DNA of 22,028 bases. It comes from Pseudomonadota bacterium. Its GTDB lineage: Bacteria; Pseudomonadota; Gammaproteobacteria; Steroidobacterales; Steroidobacteraceae. The notes under the pieces were generated by a model that saw nothing but the letters and a program-made list of their open reading frames with translations, did no database searches and was not told the DNA's origin. The stretch lies in contig JAJZLX010000555.1 in assembly GCA_021850555.1 (NCBI GenBank), forward strand, positions 1 through 22,028, written 5' to 3'. Positions 18,087 to 22,028 of the stretch are shown here, in pieces (within the stretch, counting starts at the first letter, position 1; the number at the start of each line of letters is the position of its first letter). A program made the translations under genes and the position numbers.

Positions 18087-18439
18087 GGGATTCAGCGTAA
18101 CAGAGTTGCAATATGGCGCGACAATGAACTGGATCGCGCCGCAAGCACGTTGTTTGTGAAATGGCGAGCAGGACTGCCCCGCTTCGGGCGCCGCCGGGGA
18201 CTAATGTCAAACGGCACGGTGCGAAACCGGTTGCCCGGCGCTCCGCGGCCGTCCCGCGGTCTGGGGGGGAGGGCGGAAACCGCGATTGAGCATTGCGCGC
18301 CGCTAAGGGACAATGCGTCCTCCCTTCCCTTTAATGTGGCGCGGCGGCGGTACATCCGTCTCCGGGCAGAAATACGGCCGCCGGAAGCGGTGCGGGAACG
18401 TGGCCTCAAGGAAGACTCCTTGCTGAAAGGACCATTTCG
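18087..18439. other. 353-nt divergent spacer between cpdA-like gene and tkt
   Basis: No gene is convincing here. The spacer holds a probable tkt promoter at 18286-18314, a short inverted repeat CCGCGG-ccgtc-CCGCGG (18243-18259), a run of seven G near 18263 and, at its right end, the tkt ribosome-binding site AAAGGA 8 nt before the ATG. I saw no riboswitch or small RNA signature that I could name. Confidence 0.6.
18286..18314 (+). promoter_or_regulatory. Candidate promoter for tkt
   Basis: TTGAGC (18286-18291) and GACAAT (18309-18314) are spaced by 17 nt. Transcription would start near 18321, leaving a leader of about 118 nt. The -10 departs from consensus at its first and third positions, so confidence is moderate. 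Confidence 0.35.
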
Positions 18440-20440
18440 ATGATCACACGCCGAGAGCTGGCCAATTGTCTGCGGGCGCTGTCGATGGACGCGGTGCAGA
18501 GGGCGAATTCGGGTCACCCCGGGATGCCGCTGGGGATGGCGGACATCGCCCAGGCGCTATGGGGGGATTTTCTGAAGCACAACCCGGGCAACCCGAAGTG
18601 GTGGGACCGGGACCGGTTCGTGCTCTCGAACGGGCACGGCTCGATGCTGCTGTATTCGCTGCTGCACCTGACGGGTTACGGGCTGGGGATTGAGGACCTG
18701 AAGGAGTTTCGGCAGCTGGGCAGCCGCACCCCCGGGCACCCGGAGCGGGAGGTGCAGCTTGGGATAGAGACGACGACTGGGCCTTTGGGGCAGGGGTTGT
18801 CGAACGCGGTGGGGATGGCGCTGGCCGAGCGGCTGCTCGGGCAGGAGTTCAATCGGCCCGGGCACCGGGTGATCGACCACTACACGTATGTGTTCTGCGG
18901 GGACGGGTGCCTGATGGAGGGGATCTCGCACGAGGCGTGCTCGCTGGCGGGCACGTGGGGGCTTGGCAAGCTGATCGGGTTTTACGACGACAACGGGATC
19001 TCGATCGACGGGGGGGTGCAGGGATGGTTCCGGGACGACACGGCGAAGCGCTTTGAGGCGTACGGGTGGCAGGTGTTGAGGGGAGTGGACGGTCAGGACG
19101 GGGAGGCGGTGGCGGAGGCGATCCGCGAGGCGCAGGGGGACCGGGAGCGCCCGACGCTGATCTGCTGCAAGACGGTGATCGGGTGGGGGGCGCCGCACAA
19201 GCAGGGCACGGCGCACGCACACGGGGAGGCGCTGGGAGCGCAGGAGGTGGCGGCGACGCGGGAGGCGCTGGGCTGGCCGTACGGGGCGTTTGAGATTCCC
19301 GAGGAGCTGCGCTCGAGGTGGGATCATCGCAGGCAGGGTGCGCAGGCGGAGGGGCAGTGGCGGGAGGGCTTTGAGCGCTACCGGAGCGAGTACCCTGAGC
19401 TGGCCGCGGAGCTTGAGCGGCGCATGAGCGGGCGGCGGCCGCAGGGGTGGAGCGAGGTGCTCGAGCGGGTGCTGGCCGGGGCGCTTGCGCAGAGCGGGCC
19501 GCAGGCGACGCGCCAGTCCTCGCAGGCGGTGCTGGATGTGCTGGGGCCGTCTTTGCCGGAGCTCTTTGGAGGCTCGGCGGACCTGACGCCCTCGAACAAT
19601 ACGAAGTTCAAGGGTGCGAAGGAGCTCGGTGCCGAGGGGGGCAACTACGTGCACTACGGGGTGCGCGAGTTTGGGATGACGGGGATTTTGAACGGGGTGG
19701 CGCTGCACGGGGGCTTTGTGCCCTACGGGGGCACGTTTTTGGTGTTCTCGGACTACGCGCGCAACGCGATCCGCCTGGCGGCGCTGATGAGCACGCCCGT
19801 GGTGCTGGTGTACACGCACGATTCGGTCGGGCTGGGGGAGGATGGGCCGACGCACCAGCCTGTGGAGCACCTGACGAGCCTCAGGGCGGTTCCGGGGCTG
19901 TCGCTGTGGAGGCCGTGCGATGCGTTTGAGACGGCGATCGGCTGGACGGCGGCGCTCGAGCACGGGGGTCCGACGGCGCTGGTGCTGACGCGCCAGGGGC
20001 TCATCCAGCAGCCGCGCAGCGCTGCGCAGCAGCAGGCGGTGCGGCGCGGAGGGTACGTGCTGATCGAGAGCGAGGGGGAGCCGGAGTGCGTGGTGATTGC
20101 CACGGGCTCGGAGGTGGGGATTGCCGCCGAGGCGGTGCGAGCGCTGAATGGAGCGGGGCGGCGGGTGCGTCTGGTGTCGATGCCCTGCACGGATGTTTTT
20201 GACGCCCAGGACAGTGCGTATCGGGAGAGCGTGCTGCCGCGTGCGGTGCGAGCGCGGCTGGCCATCGAGGCCGGCGCTACGCTATCGTGGTGGAAATACG
20301 TCGGCAGCGAGGGCCGGGTGATCGGGCTGGACCGGTTCGGGGCGAGCGGCAAGGGCCCGGAGTTGATGGCGCATTTCGGCTTCACCGCCGAGCGCATCCG
20401 GCGCGAGCTCGGCGAGCTGCTCGATACGGTTGGACGGTGA
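18440..20440 (+). CDS. tkt: Transketolase
   Basis: Transketolase moves two-carbon units between sugar phosphates in the pentose phosphate pathway using thiamine diphosphate. The 666-aa length is standard. Visible signatures are SGHPGMPLG (24-32) with H26, NGHGSMLLY with H66, the TPP-binding GDGCLMEG (154-161) with N185, and REFGMTGI in the central domain with the catalytic Glu. The downstream segments TATGSEV and [12 protein letters not shown] are also typical. The ATG has AAAGGA 8 nt upstream. Codon usage is odd: GGG is the dominant glycine codon and TTT is frequent from about 18.5 to 20.1 kb, while neighbours favour GGC and TTC. The last 180 nt look like the neighbours. Confidence 0.97.
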   Translation: MITRRELANCLRALSMDAVQRANSGHPGMPLGMADIAQALWGDFLKHNPGNPKWWDRDRFVLSNGHGSMLLYSLLHLTGYGLGIEDLKEFRQLGSRTPGHPEREVQLGIETTTGPLGQGLSNAVGMALAERLLGQEFNRPGHRVIDHYTYVFCGDGCLMEGISHEACSLAGTWGLGKLIGFYDDNGISIDGGVQGWFRDDTAKRFEAYGWQVLRGVDGQDGEAVAEAIREAQGDRERPTLICCKTVIGWGAPHKQGTAHAHGEALGAQEVAATREALGWPYGAFEIPEELRSRWDHRRQGAQAEGQWREGFERYRSEYPELAAELERRMSGRRPQGWSEVLERVLAGALAQSGPQATRQSSQAVLDVLGPSLPELFGGSADLTPSNNTKFKGAKELGAEGGNYVHYGVREFGMTGILNGVALHGGFVPYGGTFLVFSDYARNAIRLAALMSTPVVLVYTHDSVGLGEDGPTHQPVEHLTSLRAVPGLSLWRPCDAFETAIGWTAALEHGGPTALVLTRQGLIQQPRSAAQQQAVRRGGYVLIESEGEPECVVIATGSEVGIAAEAVRALNGAGRRVRLVSMPCTDVFDAQDSAYRESVLPRAVRARLAIEAGATLSWWKYVGSEGRVIGLDRFGASGKGPELMAHFGFTAERIRRELGELLDTVGR

Positions 20441-20480
20441 CAGAGGGGCTTCCCCCGGCGCGCGGCAGGCAGCCCTTCCG

Positions 20481-20509
20481 GCACCGGCGATTGAATCGCT
20501 CGCCGGTGC
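20481..20509 (+). terminator. Stem-loop after tkt
   Basis: GCACCGGCGA (20481-20490) pairs perfectly with TCGCCGGTGC (20500-20509) across a 9-nt loop, 41 nt after the tkt stop. There is no T tract, so termination is inferred from position. ATTGAAT occurs in the loop side and again just after the stem (20490-20496 and 20511-20517), 21 nt apart. Confidence 0.45.
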
Positions 20510-20626
20510 AATTGAATATCTGACGGGCGCTCCTGTTCGCATTGTCGGCTCTCAGCGGGACGTCCGCGCCGGGCTGGAGAGGGCCGCCGGTGTCGATGGC
20601 GAGCGGGGCGCGGCATGCCCAACCGG

Positions 20627-21400
20627 TCAAAGCAGGAACTTGAGGATGTGGTAGGTCACCTCGAGCCCGATTCGAACGATTCCCACACCGATCTTGACGC
20701 CCGTCGAGGTGATGTCGATCACTCCACGGATGGCCACATGCCCGGCCTCCGCGAGGATCTCATGGGGATGGCGGCGTGCGTAATCGACCGCCATCTGCTC
20801 GTCATCGCGGGCGGCCTGGCGTTGAGCCGCGCTCAGATCGGCGACCGGCACGGCGCTCACGCTGACCGGGGCCGTACCGTCGATGTAGTAGCCCAGCTGG
20901 CGCGCCACGGCGGGCGTGGCATCGAGGATGCGCCCATCGACGAAGGGTCCGCGGTCATCGACCATCGCGACAGCCTCGCGGCCGTTGCGCAGGTTGCGGA
21001 TCTTCACCCAGGTGCCGAACGGCAGAGTCTTGTTGGCGATGCGCATCGCGTTCGGATCGAAGGGAGCCCCGCTCGCTGTCGGCCGCCCGGCAGCGTGCAC
21101 CCCGTACCAGGAGGCGACGCCGCGGGCGTGAAAGCCGGCGGCGGAGGGCAGGACTCTGTAGCAGCCGTAGCCCGGCACGCAATAACCGTTGCGGGGCGGC
21201 GCGGCCTGTCGTGGCGTCGAGGCACAGCCTCCCAACCCGAGTGCGGCCGCCGCGAGCGCGATCAGGCTCCATCCGGCTCGTCCCGGCAGCGCGGAGCGGC
21301 CACCGAGGCGCGCCGCAGCCGATGCGTCGGCACTACCGACTCCGGTCATGGAGAGGGGCGCCGGACGGGCGTGTCCTGGTGAGAGCGTCCATGGCGGCAT
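20627..21400 (-). CDS. rlpA: RlpA-family septal ring lipoprotein
   Basis: RlpA proteins are outer-membrane lipoproteins that act at the septum on denuded peptidoglycan strands, some as lytic transglycosylases. The double-psi beta-barrel is plain: GVASWYGVHAAGRPTASG, then MRIANKTLPFGTWVKIRNLRNG and VDDRGPFVDGRILD with the conserved catalytic-region Asp. A lipobox ALGLGGC gives a lipidated Cys59. The C-terminal SPOR domain of classical RlpA is absent. It is replaced by about 75 residues with a charged helix and a hydrophobic/valine-isoleucine end. The ATG at 21400 has AAAGGGA with about 10-nt spacing. An ATG at 21349 gives a shorter signal peptide but no ribosome-binding site. It is convergent with tkt. 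Confidence 0.85.
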   Translation of the reverse strand: MPPWTLSPGHARPAPLSMTGVGSADASAAARLGGRSALPGRAGWSLIALAAAALGLGGCASTPRQAAPPRNGYCVPGYGCYRVLPSAAGFHARGVASWYGVHAAGRPTASGAPFDPNAMRIANKTLPFGTWVKIRNLRNGREAVAMVDDRGPFVDGRILDATPAVARQLGYYIDGTAPVSVSAVPVADLSAAQRQAARDDEQMAVDYARRHPHEILAEAGHVAIRGVIDITSTGVKIGVGIVRIGLEVTYHILKFLL

Positions 21401-21472
21401 TGTAGAGCAGTCCCTTTTTGCCGCCGCCGATTAGGCGCACACTTCGATCACTCGACCCTCAGGAACGACTCG

Positions 21473-21865
21473 GTGACCGCCAACTCCGCCCCCTTTCACC
21501 CCTTCGGCGCTCGAGGAGCGACCCGGCCGCGCACGCCGCCCGGCTCCGCGGCGCGGCTGTGGTCAGGACGGCTCGCGTCCCTGGCGTTGATCCTGACCCT
21601 GGCCGGGTGCGCCACGGCGCCGCCGCACTATCCCTCGCAGACGGCGCAGACCTACGTGGGCAAGCGGCTGTTCGATCTGGAGATGCGCTGGAGCACGCCG
21701 TTGGACTCGAGCCAGAGCAGCAGCGGACGCGTGGCCAAGTGGGAGTTCAACCAATACAACTACGCCGGGTGCAGCGTCACGGTGCACACGGACGCGGCGG
21801 ATATCATCCGCGATGTCACCTGGACCCGGGGCTGCGGACCGGAGGGAAAGAAACGGGCGCCCTGA
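21473..21865 (+). CDS. Small lipoprotein, SmpA/BamE-like layout, function unknown
   Basis: Starting at the GTG at 21473 (AGGAA with 7-nt spacing), the 130-aa product has a long N-terminal extension, then a hydrophobic core LASLALILTLAGC, a lipobox with Cys46. The mature part is about 85 residues: an early YVGKRLFDLEMRWSTP, then WEFNQYNYAGCSVTVHTDAADIIRDVTWTRGC. The order of a short helix and then Cys-containing beta strands ending in W-x-x-x-C recalls small SmpA/BamE-like periplasmic lipoproteins. I cannot assign a named family. Two cysteines in the mature part (about 78 residues apart from the lipid Cys) could form a disulfide. It lies between the divergent rlpA and the IS630 remnant and is probably monocistronic. 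Confidence 0.75.
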   Translation: MTANSAPFHPFGARGATRPRTPPGSAARLWSGRLASLALILTLAGCATAPPHYPSQTAQTYVGKRLFDLEMRWSTPLDSSQSSSGRVAKWEFNQYNYAGCSVTVHTDAADIIRDVTWTRGCGPEGKKRAP

Positions 21866-21916
21866 GGGCGTGCGTCCCGAGGGCGTGCCGGCGCCGTGGC
21901 CTCGGGTTAGGTATCC

Positions 21917-22028
21917 CTAGTGTCCTGAGTTAGAAGTTCGCATGCAGAATCGCTGGATGCTGTCGAGGATTTGGTCCGCGGTCTTGGTCCACACGAAGGG
22001 CTTGGGATTGCGGTTGTTGGCGGCGAGG
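21917..22028 (-). mobile_element. IS630-type transposase, C-terminal end (rest outside window)
   Basis: Read on the minus strand, the last 112 bases give LAANNRNPKPFVWTK, then TADQILDSIQRFC, and end RTSNSGH and a stop at 21917-21919. The NPKPFVWTK-TAD-Q-IL and RT-S-x-SGH ending are the C-terminus of IS630-family transposases, which insert at TA dinucleotides. Just before it, ACTAGTGTCCTGAGTTAGAAG at its right part looks like the element's terminal inverted repeat, with the stop inside or next to it. The rest of the element continues beyond base 22028, so its integrity is unknown. Confidence 0.8.

Noticed and set aside
18557..19963. 468-aa minus-strand frame opposite tkt
   Set aside because: Proline/arginine-rich shadow with no motifs. 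Transketolase signatures are on the plus strand.

Overview
This 22 kb window is GC-rich chromosomal DNA from a bacterium, most likely a gammaproteobacterium of the Xanthomonadales/Nevskiales/Steroidobacter sort. That placement is inferred from a pcm-like gene next to tolC, an mpl murein-recycling ligase, RNase D, a PAS-GGDEF-EAL protein and strong G/C third-position bias. I cannot name a genus. Insertion-sequence transposase fragments lie at both edges: an IS1634-type 3' end at 1-426 and an IS630-type 3' end at 21917-22028.

Layout, left to right. A minus-strand pair, pcm-like methyltransferase then tolC-family outer-membrane channel (2727 to 516), is driven from a good promoter at 2782-2810. 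A membrane-anchored PAS-PAS-GGDEF-EAL protein (2953-5238) runs the other way and ends flush against msrB (minus). A poorly coding stretch then holds one small cysteine-rich hypothetical gene (5956-6255) and a cluster of stem-loops, the largest a perfect 17-bp stem. Next comes the metabolic core: a PPi-dependent phosphofructokinase gene followed on the minus strand by hppA, a proton-pumping pyrophosphatase. Adenylate kinase is divergent from that pair. RNase D (minus) and mpl (plus) are divergent around 12.1 kb, and mpl overlaps the end of a CPBP-type membrane protease gene.

From 14.6 kb the plus strand carries a small basic helix-turn-helix protein, a putative sugar O-methyltransferase and a GT4-type glycosyltransferase. 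The last two look like a small surface-glycan pair. A CpdA-like metallophosphoesterase (minus) and transketolase (plus) are divergent around a 353-nt spacer. The right part has an RlpA-family lipoprotein (minus) and a small lipoprotein (plus), followed by the IS630 remnant.

The most coherent theme is pyrophosphate and phosphate energy handling: PPi-PFK, H+-PPase and Adk together, with transketolase about 8 kb away. The pfp-hppA pairing is already known in methylotrophs, so it is not a new system. The clearest unexplained signals are the stem-loop cluster downstream of hppA, the codon-usage shift inside tkt, the Pcm-like enzyme lacking the usual active-site serine motif, and two uncharacterised small proteins. 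I saw no CRISPR array, tRNA, rRNA or recognisable riboswitch.
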